Assembly: GCA_005888075.1 (NCBI GenBank)
Contig: VBKD01000073.1
Coordinates: 1 to 21,428 of the forward strand
Source: Chloroflexota bacterium
Lineage (GTDB): Bacteria > Chloroflexota > Dormibacteria > Dormibacterales > Dormibacteraceae
Direction: 5' to 3'
Length of the DNA: 21,428 bases
Shown here: positions 1 to 9,457 of the stretch, piece by piece
How the letters are laid out: each line of letters starts with the position of its first letter
Numbering within the stretch: the first letter of the stretch is position 1
Program-made: the position numbers and the translations under genes
The notes under the pieces: model-generated
The model's input: the letters and a program-made list of their open reading frames with translations, nothing else
Database searches by the model: none
What the model was told of the DNA's origin: nothing

Positions 1-413
1 CCAAAAAACAGCGCGGCCAGCTCGGCGCGCCGCGTCAATCCAACCGACGCCCCCTGCGCCGCAAGCAAAACGGCAAGGACAAACGACAGTGGATAGCCGT
101 ACGGCAGGTCCCGGACGAACGAACCGATCAGGACCGCGATGACAAGACCGACGATCATGCCAAGGAGACCACTGAGCAGGTCGGGCAGCGGAGTGCTGGT
201 CAGCCGGAAATTGATCGTTCGCCACCCGCCCAGCAGGTAGGGCGTTCCGAGGTACGCGAAGATCAGGCCTTCCAGGGTGGTCAGCGCGATGATGGCCCAG
301 CCCGGGTGCGCAGCGGCACCGAGGCCCCGAACCATGAAATAACCGAGCGCGAAACCACCGATCACTCCGAGCCCCGCCCCAGCCCATCGGGCGAGATACT
401 CGGAACGCTTCAC
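1..413 (-). CDS. PIN/TRAM-domain membrane protein (YacL-like), N-terminal part, cut by window edge
   Basis: The minus-strand frame opens with GTG at 411-413 and runs off the left edge, giving about 137 residues. It is preceded by a strong Shine-Dalgarno (GGAGG, 5 nt spacer) that sits on the radA stop codon. The visible part is hydrophobic with about four membrane segments (roughly residues 9-27, 37-60, 80-98 and 108-125). It carries the short loop 'TSTPLPDLLSGLLG', typical of the membrane part of YacL-type proteins, which continue into a cytoplasmic PIN nuclease-like domain and a TRAM domain. Those domains lie outside the window, so the identification rests on the membrane part and on position: yacL-type genes usually follow radA/disA. 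Translation is probably coupled to radA. The RNA target of the family is poorly known. Confidence 0.72.
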   Translation of the reverse strand, partial: MKRSEYLARWAGAGLGVIGGFALGYFMVRGLGAAAHPGWAIIALTTLEGLIFAYLGTPYLLGGWRTINFRLTSTPLPDLLSGLLGMIVGLVIAVLIGSFVRDLPYGYPLSFVLAVLLAAQGASVGLTRRAELAALFF

Positions 414-424
414 GGGTTACCTCC

Positions 425-1837
425 TCAAGAGACCGAGATTCCGGCCTCCTCTATGAATGCGCCGGACTTCATGGGTGAAGAAAACACTGCGGAGACCGCC
501 TCCGCCACAGAACGGACCTCGACGACCTTGAGGCCCGATGGCCGTCCGGCTTTGGCGCCGAACGGAATCAACGCGCGCGTCAGGCCGTGACGCGCCGCCT
601 CTTGCAGGCGACGCTCGAGCTGGCCCACGCGACGCACCTCGCCCGCCAATCCCAGCTCACCAATCACAACCAGGCCGTCCGGCAGGGGCCTGTTCTCGTG
701 GTTGCTGACGATCGACAGGGCAAGACCGAGATCGGCGGCCGGCTCCGTCACGCGGATGCCTCCCGCCACCGAAACGAAGATGTCGGATCTTCCGAATTTG
801 TAGTCGAGTCTTTTCTCGAGCACTGCCAGGATCATGTGGAGGCGGTTGACGTCGATTCCGTTGGCGATCCGCCTGACTATCGAGTTGTCATTCTTGTTCA
901 CCAGGCTCTGGACCTCGACCAGAAGCGGCCGTGTGCCCTCCATCGCGGCGACGATCGCGGTGCCCGCGGAGGTTGGCGCCGCGGCGCCCAGGATCGCGGC
1001 GGAGGGGTCGGGCACCTCCTCGAGGCCGGCTTCGCCCATGGAAAAGACGCCGATCTCCTCGGCGGACCCGAAGCGGTTCTTGGTCGCCCGCAGGATGCGA
1101 AGCTCCTGCCGCCGATCACCTTCCAGGTAAAGCACCGTGTCAACGATATGCTCCAGAACCCTGGGTCCGGCTATCGAACCCTCTTTTGTGACGTGGCCCA
1201 CCAGAAAGATGGGCACGCCCACCTCCTTGGCGAGGCGCATCAGGCGCGCGGCCGACTCGCGGACCTGGGTCACGCTTCCGGCGCTACCCTCGAAGCCGGT
1301 GTCGGTCACGGTCTGGATCGAGTCGATGATGGCGAGGCTGGGCAATTCAGACCGGATCGCGTCGCAGATCGCATCGAGGTCGTTTTCCGCCAGCAGCAGG
1401 ATGGACGGCTCGAGCGCGCCCAATCGCTGCGCGCGCATGCGAACCTGCTGTCCCGACTCCTCGCCTGACACGTACAGCACCTTGCCGCCCGCGTGCGCGG
1501 CGACTTGAGCCGCGGCATGCATCAGGAGAGTCGACTTGCCCACGCCAGGCTCGCCTCCGATGAGGACCAGGCTCCCGGGCACGATCCCGCCGCCGAGCAC
1601 TCGGTTCAGCTCATCCCAGCCGAGTCTCCTTCTGGGCGCGTGCTCGGAGTCGATCTCGTTGAGCGGCACCGGCCGTGATGCCTGGAGTGGTCTTGTCGCT
1701 TCGCGACCACGCTGCGCCTTGCGGACCTGGAATTCCTGAAGCGTGTTCCACGCCTGACAGTGCGGGCACTGGCCCGCCCAGCGGAGTGATTCCCCGCCGC
1801 ATTCGGTGCAAACAAAGGTGATCGTCGGCTTCGCCAT
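425..1837 (-). CDS. radA: DNA repair protein RadA (Sms)
   Basis: 470 residues, normal length for bacterial RadA, a RecA-like ATPase that drives branch migration of recombination intermediates. Visible in order: an N-terminal C4 zinc finger (C10, C13, C24, C27), Walker A GEPGVGKST (95-103), a Walker B-like stretch near residues 168-173 (SLAIIDS), the RadA-specific KNRFG motif (253-257), and a C-terminal Lon-protease-like domain from about residue 290 onward. Members of the family lack a working protease dyad in that domain. The ATG at 1837 gives the expected start just before the zinc finger; no strong Shine-Dalgarno is seen. The next minus-strand gene begins 11 bases after the stop, so the two are probably one transcript. 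The disA gene often found between radA and yacL is absent. Confidence 0.97.
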   Translation of the reverse strand: MAKPTITFVCTECGGESLRWAGQCPHCQAWNTLQEFQVRKAQRGREATRPLQASRPVPLNEIDSEHAPRRRLGWDELNRVLGGGIVPGSLVLIGGEPGVGKSTLLMHAAAQVAAHAGGKVLYVSGEESGQQVRMRAQRLGALEPSILLLAENDLDAICDAIRSELPSLAIIDSIQTVTDTGFEGSAGSVTQVRESAARLMRLAKEVGVPIFLVGHVTKEGSIAGPRVLEHIVDTVLYLEGDRRQELRILRATKNRFGSAEEIGVFSMGEAGLEEVPDPSAAILGAAAPTSAGTAIVAAMEGTRPLLVEVQSLVNKNDNSIVRRIANGIDVNRLHMILAVLEKRLDYKFGRSDIFVSVAGGIRVTEPAADLGLALSIVSNHENRPLPDGLVVIGELGLAGEVRRVGQLERRLQEAARHGLTRALIPFGAKAGRPSGLKVVEVRSVAEAVSAVFSSPMKSGAFIEEAGISVS

Positions 1838-1923
1838 GGCGTGACTGTCTACCCATGATCGTGTTTTTGCAAGCCGGGCCGTAGCCTTTTACAACCCGCG
1901 ACGTTTCATCAAATAAGCGTCAC

Positions 1924-1955
1924 GACGCCGCTCTGACTACCCCCGGGGCGGCGTC
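1924..1955 (-). terminator. possible hairpin terminator after the RDD gene
   Basis: A perfect 8-bp inverted repeat, GACGCCGC / GCGGCGTC, with a 16-nt loop lies in the 142-bp gap between the RDD gene stop and radA. On the minus strand it is followed by a weakly T-rich stretch (CTTATTT) but not by a true U-run. It could end the RDD transcript or simply be a GC-rich palindrome. The rest of this gap shows no gene; a radA promoter is expected there, but no convincing -35/-10 pair was found. Confidence 0.35.
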
Positions 1956-1979
1956 CGGCGCTCTCAATCTGACGCGAAC

Positions 1980-2771
1980 TTACTGCCGTTCCAGGTCGGC
2001 CAGGTGATCGAGCGCCGCAAGCGGACCGTGACTCGCAAACACCTCAGGCACCGCTCGCCGAAGACTTGACTGAACAGTGCTCGCGAGCTGAGCCCTGAGC
2101 TCGAGCGAAAGCTCGGGGCGCCGCCGAGCGTACAGGCTCACGAAACGGCGTAAGTCCGGGTCGAGTCGCCTCAGCGTGAACTCGGCCGCGGTCGCCGGCG
2201 CGTAAGAGGCGGGGGCTGGGGCCGCACCGGGAGGCGGAGGAGGCGCCGGAATCGAGCGGCCACCGGCTAGCTGCCACAAGGCGACACGCTCCGAATCCTT
2301 GACCACGATCGTGCCGGCGGCCAGGTCGCCCAGCCTCTTCCCCTTGCCGTTGGCAAAGAGCACCACCAGGCCAACCCCGTAGCCGTAGGGCAGGAAGTCG
2401 ATGATCCGCACCACGTTCCGGATGCCGGCTTGCGCGAAGGTGAGCGGCTCGCCACGGTCGCCGACGGCGCGCAGCCGAAACACCTTCTTGCCGATGGTCT
2501 GGCCCGACCAGAAGGCTTCGCTGACCCAGAAGTAGCCGAAGATCACGATGAAGGCGCCGAAGATCATCACCAAGCTGAAAACAGCCTCGGAGCCGCTGAC
2601 CGCCTGCAGGCTGATCGCGACGATGAGGACGGCCAGCAACGCTCCACCCACAATCAACAGATCGAGCAGCTGCGCGATGCCTCGAGTTCCGAGCCCGGCG
2701 ACCTGGTAATCGAAGGACACGCGCTCCGGGGTAGCGACGACCAGATCGGTGTCCGGCAGCGGTTCCTGCAT
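1980..2771 (-). CDS. RDD family integral membrane protein
   Basis: 263 residues. The RDD domain covers about residues 20-160: R30 and D37 in the first hydrophobic segment (RGIAQLLDLLI), a second and third segment at about 40-58 and 62-84, QTIGKKVFRLRAV near 91-103, and the closing KRLGDLAAGTIVV near 145-157. A proline/alanine linker (about 175-190) leads to a charged, probably cytoplasmic tail of about 70 residues. RDD proteins are poorly characterised; some are proposed to act in transport or Na+ tolerance. It diverges from spoIIM across only 20 bases and belongs to the same conserved membrane cluster (SpoIIM, DUF58, MoxR, DUF4129). No Shine-Dalgarno precedes the ATG, which fits a leaderless message. 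Confidence 0.88.
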   Translation of the reverse strand: MQEPLPDTDLVVATPERVSFDYQVAGLGTRGIAQLLDLLIVGGALLAVLIVAISLQAVSGSEAVFSLVMIFGAFIVIFGYFWVSEAFWSGQTIGKKVFRLRAVGDRGEPLTFAQAGIRNVVRIIDFLPYGYGVGLVVLFANGKGKRLGDLAAGTIVVKDSERVALWQLAGGRSIPAPPPPPGAAPAPASYAPATAAEFTLRRLDPDLRRFVSLYARRRPELSLELRAQLASTVQSSLRRAVPEVFASHGPLAALDHLADLERQ

Positions 2772-2779
2772 CTCTCAGC

Positions 2780-2786
2780 TATTTTG
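2780..2786. promoter_or_regulatory. overlapping divergent -10 elements, apparently leaderless both ways
   Basis: The 20-bp gap between the divergent RDD and spoIIM starts contains one AT-rich island in GC-rich surroundings. On the plus strand TATTTT (2780-2785) ends 6 nt before the spoIIM GTG. On the minus strand CAAAAT (2786-2781) lies 9 nt before the RDD ATG. Neither gene has a Shine-Dalgarno. Transcription would start at or next to each start codon, as in the known leaderless -10/start architecture. No good -35 is seen on either side, so this is an inference from spacing. Confidence 0.5.
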
Positions 2787-2791
2787 CTTCC

Positions 2792-3805
2792 GTGAGGGCG
2801 GAAGACTTCGTCGCTCTGCGGCGCGACGACTGGAACCGGCTCGAAGATCTGCTTGCGCAGGCCGGCAGCGGCCGGCCGGGCGCGCTGACCCCGGCCCAGG
2901 TCCTGAGCATGGCGGCGCTCTACCGCCGCGCGACCGCGGACCTGGCGCGCGCCCAGCGTGACTGGCCTGGCGAGCCCGTCCATCGCTATCTCAACGGGCT
3001 GGTCGCGCGCGGGCACGGCATCATCTATCGCCGGGGCGGCGAGATCCGCCGCCGCATCAAGCGCTTCTACATCGAAACCCTGCCCCAGACCTATCGAGGG
3101 GCTTGGCCCTACCTAGTCGCGGCAGGCTCGCTGCTGTTCGTTCCCGCGATCGTCAGCTTCTTCATCGTCCTGGCCAATCCGGATGCGGCGTATGCGATCG
3201 CGCCGCCAGAGCTCGTCGACAAAGTCCATCACCACGAGCTGTGGACCCACATACCTGCTGCTCAGCGAGTCGCCGCCGCGGGCTTGATCTCGACCAACAA
3301 CATCTATGTCTCGATGCTGGCCTTCGGATTCGGCGTCGTGTTCGGCCTGCCCGTGATGTGGGTCATGATCTCGAACGGCATCAACCTCGGCGGGCTGTTC
3401 GGCCTGACGCAGGCGTACGGAGTTGCGAACGGCCTCTTCGATTTCGTGATCGGCCACGGAGTCCTGGAGCTCTCTATCGTCGTCGCGCAGGGCGCGGGTG
3501 GATTGATGATGGGGTGGTCCCTGGTCTCGCCCGGAAATCGCAAGCGCTCGGATGCGTTGGTCATCGCGACACGGCGCGCATTCACGCTCTTGCTTGGACT
3601 TGCGCCACTGCTGCTCATCGCGGGCGCCATCGAAGGCAACATCTCACCGTCGGGCGCGCCTTTTGCGCTCAAGCTGACGATCGGCCTTACGACAGGCGCG
3701 CTGCTCTACTCCTACCTGTTGTTGAGCGGGCGTCCCGAGGTGAGAGCGTCAGAGAAGAGCCCGCTCCTTCAGCTCCATGTACCTCTCGACCAGCGCGGGG
3801 GATAG
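2792..3805 (+). CDS. SpoIIM / stage II sporulation protein M family membrane protein
   Basis: 337 residues starting at GTG 2792; the N-terminus (RAEDFVALRRDDWNRLEDLL) matches the usual beginning of the family, which fixes the start. A soluble helical N-terminal part of about 100 residues is followed by several membrane segments, starting near 107-127 and then 170-195, 215-240 and 265-315. Family signatures visible are FGFGVVFGLP, the NGINLG loop, GHGVLELS, and EGNISPS near the end. In spore formers SpoIIM works in engulfment with SpoIID and SpoIIP, which are not seen here. In non-sporulating lineages this long form travels with RDD, MoxR and DUF58 genes, and its role is unknown. The last 57 bases overlap the 3' end of the convergent DUF58 gene. 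Confidence 0.9.
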   Translation: MRAEDFVALRRDDWNRLEDLLAQAGSGRPGALTPAQVLSMAALYRRATADLARAQRDWPGEPVHRYLNGLVARGHGIIYRRGGEIRRRIKRFYIETLPQTYRGAWPYLVAAGSLLFVPAIVSFFIVLANPDAAYAIAPPELVDKVHHHELWTHIPAAQRVAAAGLISTNNIYVSMLAFGFGVVFGLPVMWVMISNGINLGGLFGLTQAYGVANGLFDFVIGHGVLELSIVVAQGAGGLMMGWSLVSPGNRKRSDALVIATRRAFTLLLGLAPLLLIAGAIEGNISPSGAPFALKLTIGLTTGALLYSYLLLSGRPEVRASEKSPLLQLHVPLDQRGG

Positions 3806-5068
3806 CCGGCCCGCGACGACATCCAACCCCAGCACACCGCCCCGACGGAGCAGCTCGAAGCTCTCGCGGCGGCTCGCCATGAACTCTTCCGCGGCGGCCC
3901 ACTCATAGGCGCGTGAGGATGTCGTCACTGGTGCGTCCCGCGCACCGACCATGGCTGGATCAGACATCGCAACGACAAGGACCAGGTGGCGCGCCGCGAG
4001 CCGGAGGCAATGCGCCATCAGCTCCCGTGACGCTTGAGGATCCTGGACGTCGGTCAAGACGACGACCATCGATCGCCGCCCCAGACGCAGCGCCAGATGC
4101 GTCATCGCGTGACCGAAATCGGGCTCCACGTAGTCAGGTCGAATCGCGTACAGAGCCTCGGTGATCCGGCGCAGCTGCAAGCTGCCGCGCTCCGGCTTGA
4201 GAAAGCTCGTCACGCGATCGTCAAACGTCATCAGACCTACGCGGTCGCCGTACGCCTGGGCGACCCACGCCAGCATGAGCGCCGCATTGACGGCGTGATC
4301 GAGCTTGTCGAGATCGCCCGCGGGGGCCGTCATCAACCGGCCGCAATCGAGCGCGATCATCACCTGCTGCCCGCGCTCCGCTTCCACCTCCACGACCACC
4401 GGCCGGTCGCGACGCGCGGTCGCGCTCCAGCTGACGCGCCGGACGTCATCGCCGCGAACGTAATCGCGCAGCCCGGCGAATGCGGTGGACGCGCCCGGCG
4501 GGCGTGCTCGCCTCAGACCCGCGAGCGCACGGAGCCCGCGCCTCAGCGTCAGCTGGATGCGCTTGATGGCCACGATGTTGGGAAAGACGGCGACGTCATG
4601 CGCCAGCGGAACGCGCACCTGCCGGCGCCACCAACCGTCTTCGCGCGACACCTGCAGGTCGACCGGCCCAAAGCGATAGGCGCCGCGCCGAGGTGAGATC
4701 GTGCGATAGCTGAGGCGAAGGTGGCCGTTCCGATCGAAGCGACCGGCCAGCTCACGCGGCTCGGGCTTCAGTCCAGGCGGCGCATGATCCGCGATCCTCG
4801 CCAGCAGGCCGGCCGCGGCCCGGTTGTCCACGACGATGGTCACCTCCTCCGGCTCACCGAGTGAGAACGGCTCCGGCGTGATCCGTCGCACCGAGTAGCC
4901 GGACCTCCCCGGCAACAACGCCAGCTCGCGGGTCGCGAGGATCACGAGTGCAGCGTTGAAGACGGCGGCGACGATCGCCAGCACAGGCGAAACCACTGAC
5001 AGCGCGATGAGCACCGCCCCCACCGCGACAGCCCACAGGAGCCGCGGCTGGGGCGCGAGGCCTCTCAT
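3749..5068 (-). CDS. DUF58 domain-containing protein (VWA-like)
   Basis: 439 residues with two N-terminal membrane segments (about 10-26 and 28-47), then an extracytoplasmic or cytoplasmic beta-rich part, and the DUF58 core around residues 195-245. The core carries the signature RDYVRGDDVRRVSW (201-214), followed by a von Willebrand A-like fold (VMIALDCGRLM, later MVVVLTDV). DUF58 proteins are partners of MoxR AAA+ ATPases, encoded just upstream with a 3-base gap. This implies co-translation and a MoxR-VWA style assembly or chaperone role; the client is unknown. The gene ends inside the 3' end of the convergent spoIIM. The C-terminal 'MELKERALL' looks like a normal family ending, so the overlap is probably real. 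Confidence 0.92.
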   Translation of the reverse strand: MRGLAPQPRLLWAVAVGAVLIALSVVSPVLAIVAAVFNAALVILATRELALLPGRSGYSVRRITPEPFSLGEPEEVTIVVDNRAAAGLLARIADHAPPGLKPEPRELAGRFDRNGHLRLSYRTISPRRGAYRFGPVDLQVSREDGWWRRQVRVPLAHDVAVFPNIVAIKRIQLTLRRGLRALAGLRRARPPGASTAFAGLRDYVRGDDVRRVSWSATARRDRPVVVEVEAERGQQVMIALDCGRLMTAPAGDLDKLDHAVNAALMLAWVAQAYGDRVGLMTFDDRVTSFLKPERGSLQLRRITEALYAIRPDYVEPDFGHAMTHLALRLGRRSMVVVLTDVQDPQASRELMAHCLRLAARHLVLVVAMSDPAMVGARDAPVTTSSRAYEWAAAEEFMASRRESFELLRRGGVLGLDVVAGRLSPALVERYMELKERALL

Positions 5069-5071
5069 GAA

Positions 5072-6033
<962 letters not shown>

Positions 6034-6037
<4 letters not shown>

Positions 6038-7167
6038 CGGCTCGACCGTCCCCGTTCTTCCGCGACTGGATGGGCGATGTGGTGCAGCCTCTGGGCGGCG
6101 GTCAACAGCTGGCTCTCGTTGTCAGAAGACCGCTGCAAGGAGCTCTCCGCATCCGCCAAGTCTGCCGCCAGCTCAGGGGCGCGCACCCACAGAGCATTCC
6201 AGAACCGTTCGCGTGGCTGCAGCGGAAGGCCGGTGCGCGCGGCCACCGCACGCTCGGTCGCTGTCGCCAGCATGCCAAGCGTGACTGCGCGGGCGCTCGA
6301 CCGCCGCAGGAGCTGTCCGACCGCCGCCGACCACTCGGCGTCCGACCTCGGCGTCTCGGCCGGTCGCTCGATGAGCGGACCGAAAGCGCGCCCGCGAAGC
6401 AGCAGTCCGATGAAAACGGCGACCAGGAGCCACAGCAACGCCGCGCCCCACGGTGTCGTCAACCACGCCTGCGGCGTGAAGTCGCTGAAGGTCAGACCGT
6501 GGTGATACTCGTCGACCGCGACCGGTGCTCCCGTGCGTGCGAGTCCGAACAGGTCGGATAGCAGCCGCCCGTTGTCCTGCTTGTCCAGGTAACCGTTGCA
6601 CAGAACAAGCGGGTCGGCGAGGACCACCACCATCCCTGACTGAATGCGCTGCAGGTAACCGACAACGGAGCTGGCCTGTGTCCGCAGGAACGGCACCTGC
6701 GCCGGATCCCGAACCAGCAGCGGCTCCACGACGTCCCCGCCGGCAACACGGTTGACCCCGTCGGCGACTGGACCCGCGACCTCGTTGCCTGCACCCTCGA
6801 GGAACCCGGTTCTGTTGACGCTGAAAACACGATCAAGCTCTGGATCACCGTGCTCCGATGCGTAGACGAGGACTCCCCCCGATTGCACAAACGAATAAGC
6901 GCGGCCGGCTTCATCAGACGTATACGCGCTGGTAGGCGAGAACACGAACATCATTCCGTTCGAATCGGGTGGGCGGAAGTTGCCCTCGACCTTGTCTGCC
7001 GGATGGCCCATCGCCTGCGCAAAGAGCAACAGGGCGGAGGTCCCGTTGGCGGCGTCGCTGCCCGAGCTGTGCTCGGGCGAGTCCTGATGCGGCTGGGCGA
7101 CATAAGCCACGGCCGCAATGAGGATGGAGGCGGCGGCCGCGATCAACCAACCCCGCGCTCCCCTCAT
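6034..7167 (-). CDS. DUF4350 domain-containing membrane protein
   Basis: 377 residues. An N-terminal membrane anchor (about residues 7-24) is followed by an external GATase-like DUF4350 domain. It begins near GTSALLLFAQAMG (residues 42-54) and ends with the conserved-looking DEYHHG (219-224). A second membrane segment (about 239-258) and a cytoplasmic helical tail follow. ATG 7167 has a good Shine-Dalgarno (GGAGG, 7 nt spacer) and overlaps the DUF4129 stop by ATGA. The domain order and placement between DUF4129 and MoxR match the conserved cluster found in actinobacteria and relatives. Its function is not established. Confidence 0.87.
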
Positions 7168-8075
7168 GCCGCGGCCTCCAGCGGCCGGCGAAATTGAGCG
7201 GCAACCTGTGCCGCCCGTTCGTAGGTCGTGGCATCGACTTCGCGCCCGCCATACACGGCCGCTTCGAACGGCAGGAGGAGCTGACGCAGGCTTGCATAGT
7301 CGGGAGCGCGCTGGAAGATCTCACGCACCGTGAGTGGACTTCCCTCCCACGTGCGCTCCCCGGCCAGCGCCGCGGCGACCCCGGCGCACAGCGCGCGAAT
7401 CGCCCCCACACGATCCCCAGCCGCGGACAGCCGGTCGGCCTCGGCGAAATAATCGGCGGCCGGTCGCGGACCGCCCGGACTCTGTGGCATCGCGGTCGTC
7501 CGGCTGAAGCCGCCGCGCGTGGTTCGAAAAACGACGATGGCCAGGCCTATGAGGAGAAGCACGGCAACGATGTAGAAAACGATGTCCGGCGCTTGAGGCG
7601 CGCCGCGCCCGAAGAGGAGTCTTAGAAAATCGTTGATGCGGTCCTTGGCCCATTGAATGACCTGATCGATCAGGCCGGGCGGACGGTGAAGGTCGGCGTA
7701 CCGGCTCATCGAAAGCACGTCGTGGAGGCGCTGCTGAGCGGCTGCCGGATCCCCGGTCCTGGCCGGCGCATCCAGCGCCACAATGAGCGACCGGAGCCGC
7801 GCTTTAGCATCCTCGTACTGCGCCGGCCGCAGCGAGAGGTCGGCAATGATCTCCCGCTGATCCGAGGCGGAGGACCTCAGCACGCCAACCGCTCGAGCGG
7901 CCGGTGTCGGGTCCTGGGGCGATGCATTGCGAATCAGGTCATAGGCTTGCTGGACGGCCTGCCGGTAGCTGGGAGGCGGTGGCGGATCTGCGTGCACCGG
8001 CTGGGCGGCCACCAGGAGAAGTCCCAGGATTGCCGGGATGCTGACGAAACGCCAGACGGCGATGCGGGTGCTCAG
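7164..8075 (-). CDS. DUF4129 domain-containing protein with signal peptide, probable CTG start
   Basis: I place the start at CTG 8075. The first standard start codon, GTG 8012, falls inside a hydrophobic core and would destroy the signal peptide. Reading from the CTG gives a positively charged n-region, a hydrophobic stretch (IPAILGLLLVAA), an A-x-A type site (PVHA then DPPPPP), and a CTGA overlap with the stop of the upstream gene. No ATG, GTG or TTG exists in this frame between the preceding in-frame stop and 8012. The mature protein has a helical outer part, one membrane segment (about 164-183) and the C-terminal cytoplasmic DUF4129 domain (ADYFAEADRLSAAGDRVGAI onward), common in transglutaminase-linked and MoxR clusters. 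Length is 303 residues with the CTG start, 282 with GTG 8012. Confidence 0.82.
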   Translation of the reverse strand: MSTRIAVWRFVSIPAILGLLLVAAQPVHADPPPPPSYRQAVQQAYDLIRNASPQDPTPAARAVGVLRSSASDQREIIADLSLRPAQYEDAKARLRSLIVALDAPARTGDPAAAQQRLHDVLSMSRYADLHRPPGLIDQVIQWAKDRINDFLRLLFGRGAPQAPDIVFYIVAVLLLIGLAIVVFRTTRGGFSRTTAMPQSPGGPRPAADYFAEADRLSAAGDRVGAIRALCAGVAAALAGERTWEGSPLTVREIFQRAPDYASLRQLLLPFEAAVYGGREVDATTYERAAQVAAQFRRPLEAAA

Positions 8076-8908
8076 AGCGACGGCGCCGTGGCGGACACAC
8101 GCTGGGCGAGCTGGAAAAGGTCAAGGGCTTCGCGTCGAACTCGAAGGTCGAGGTAGACAAGAACGATCGCGATCTGGAGCACGGGGTTGACCAAGGAGTC
8201 AATGATCACATTCGTCGCCTGTGTGATGGACAGCACCAGGTACTGAGAGGCCACAACGAGCAGCAGCTGCTCCGCGAGCACCAAGAAGGCCGCGAGCCCG
8301 ACTCGGAGAACGACCGTGATGATCACCAGCAAGAACAGGACCAGGAACGTGCGCCACCATCGCCCCTCGACGAGCCGCCAGCTTCGTCCCATCGCTGCGC
8401 CAAGCCCGGTGTTCTCCACGAACATCGCCGGGACGACAGCCACCCAGCCAACCCAGATCCAGATCCACAACGGAATCAGGCAGAAACCGACGTACAGCAT
8501 CAAGCCGACCAGCAGCCAAAAGCCGAGCAACTGAAAGTAGCGCTGCAGGATTCCCTTCACAATCCCGCCGGGCGAGACGGACCGGCCGAGCGCGGACTCG
8601 CATGCGGCGTATGTAACCGCGCCGTAGGTGAACGGCGCCAGGCCCACGCCGACGACGAGATTGGTTCCAAGTGCGACGAGCACTGGAGTCAACGAGCTGA
8701 AGTTTGGGAGCACGCCCGCACTCGTGGGCCGCAGGAAGCTGCTGAAGAGCGCGTAGTAGGTATAGCCGGAGAGTGCCGCGGACGGTATGGCCAGGATCAC
8801 TGAGATGCCGGCGAAGAGGAGAAAGTGGCGCCGGTACATGCGAAACGTCTCGTCCAGTAGATCCCCGATCTCCAGAGGCCGAAGCCGAATCGGAACCGAT
8901 ACGTTCAC
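8072..8908 (-). CDS. multi-pass membrane protein of unknown function, head of the MoxR operon
   Basis: About 278 residues with five to six hydrophobic segments and a cytoplasmic N-terminus (PIRLRPLEIGDLLDETFRMY). That N-terminus resembles the beginning of the 'glycerophosphoryl diester phosphodiesterase membrane domain'-like proteins common beside such clusters. I prefer the GTG at 8908 (AAGGGG just upstream); ATG at 8947 would add 13 residues written in atypical codons. It is the first gene of the operon and its stop overlaps the proposed CTG start of the DUF4129 gene. No catalytic motif is visible, so the role is unassigned; a membrane scaffold or channel component is only a guess. Confidence 0.8.
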   Translation of the reverse strand: MNVSVPIRLRPLEIGDLLDETFRMYRRHFLLFAGISVILAIPSAALSGYTYYALFSSFLRPTSAGVLPNFSSLTPVLVALGTNLVVGVGLAPFTYGAVTYAACESALGRSVSPGGIVKGILQRYFQLLGFWLLVGLMLYVGFCLIPLWIWIWVGWVAVVPAMFVENTGLGAAMGRSWRLVEGRWWRTFLVLFLLVIITVVLRVGLAAFLVLAEQLLLVVASQYLVLSITQATNVIIDSLVNPVLQIAIVLVYLDLRVRREALDLFQLAQRVSATAPSL

Positions 8909-8982
8909 TTTCCCCTTGCAATTGTGCGGGGCTTTTGCCGTAAACACATCGCCTGCGCGTTCCTCGACATGGAGGGATCGCG

Positions 8983-9381
8983 ATGAACCAGGGCGCCAGG
9001 GTGGCGGTGGATGGGACTCGTGTTCTCTTCGTGGAAGACGACGCTTCCGTCGCCCAGATGTACCAGCTCAAGCTCGAGCTGGACGGCTACCACGTATTCG
9101 TCGCCCCGGACGGCCTGACGGCCCTCGAGATGGCTTGCGCCCTGCTGCCGGACATCATCTTCCTCGACATCATGTTGCCCAAGATGGATGGCCTTGAGGT
9201 GCTCGAGGCGCTGCGATCCGATCCGCGAACGGCCTCGATACCCACGGTCATCCTCTCGGACTGGAACGAGAAGGAGTACATCGAGCGATCCGAGCGCCTG
9301 GGGGCGCTGGACCACCTGACCAAAAGCCAGACCACACCCGCCAAGCTCTCGCGCCTCCTGCAGGGGTGGCTGAAACTCTAG
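8983..9381 (+). CDS. single-domain response regulator (receiver only)
   Basis: 132 residues containing one CheY-like receiver and nothing else. The acidic pocket E18-D19-D20, phospho-acceptor D62 (FLDIMLPKMDG), S92 in place of the usual T/S switch, and K114 are all present, so it should be phosphorylatable. A good Shine-Dalgarno (GGAGGG) lies 6 nt before the ATG. No histidine kinase or output domain is encoded nearby, so it is an orphan relay or a protein-interaction regulator. It diverges from the membrane operon and converges on clpC. Confidence 0.93.
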   Translation: MNQGARVAVDGTRVLFVEDDASVAQMYQLKLELDGYHVFVAPDGLTALEMACALLPDIIFLDIMLPKMDGLEVLEALRSDPRTASIPTVILSDWNEKEYIERSERLGALDHLTKSQTTPAKLSRLLQGWLKL

Positions 9382-9457
9382 AACTCCGCGCCTCGACCTG
9401 AACCCACCCCTGGCGGGCCCTCCCACTTTTTCGGGCTCCCTCCCCCAGCCCTGACCA

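Noticed and set aside
587..1468. Long plus-strand open frame (293 codons) opposite radA
   Set aside because: It is antisense to a complete, well-conserved radA. Its product has no recognisable domain and looks like a GC-rich shadow frame.
3103..3882. Second plus-strand frame inside spoIIM
   Set aside because: Arginine/histidine-rich product typical of an off-frame reading; the spoIIM frame carries all family motifs.
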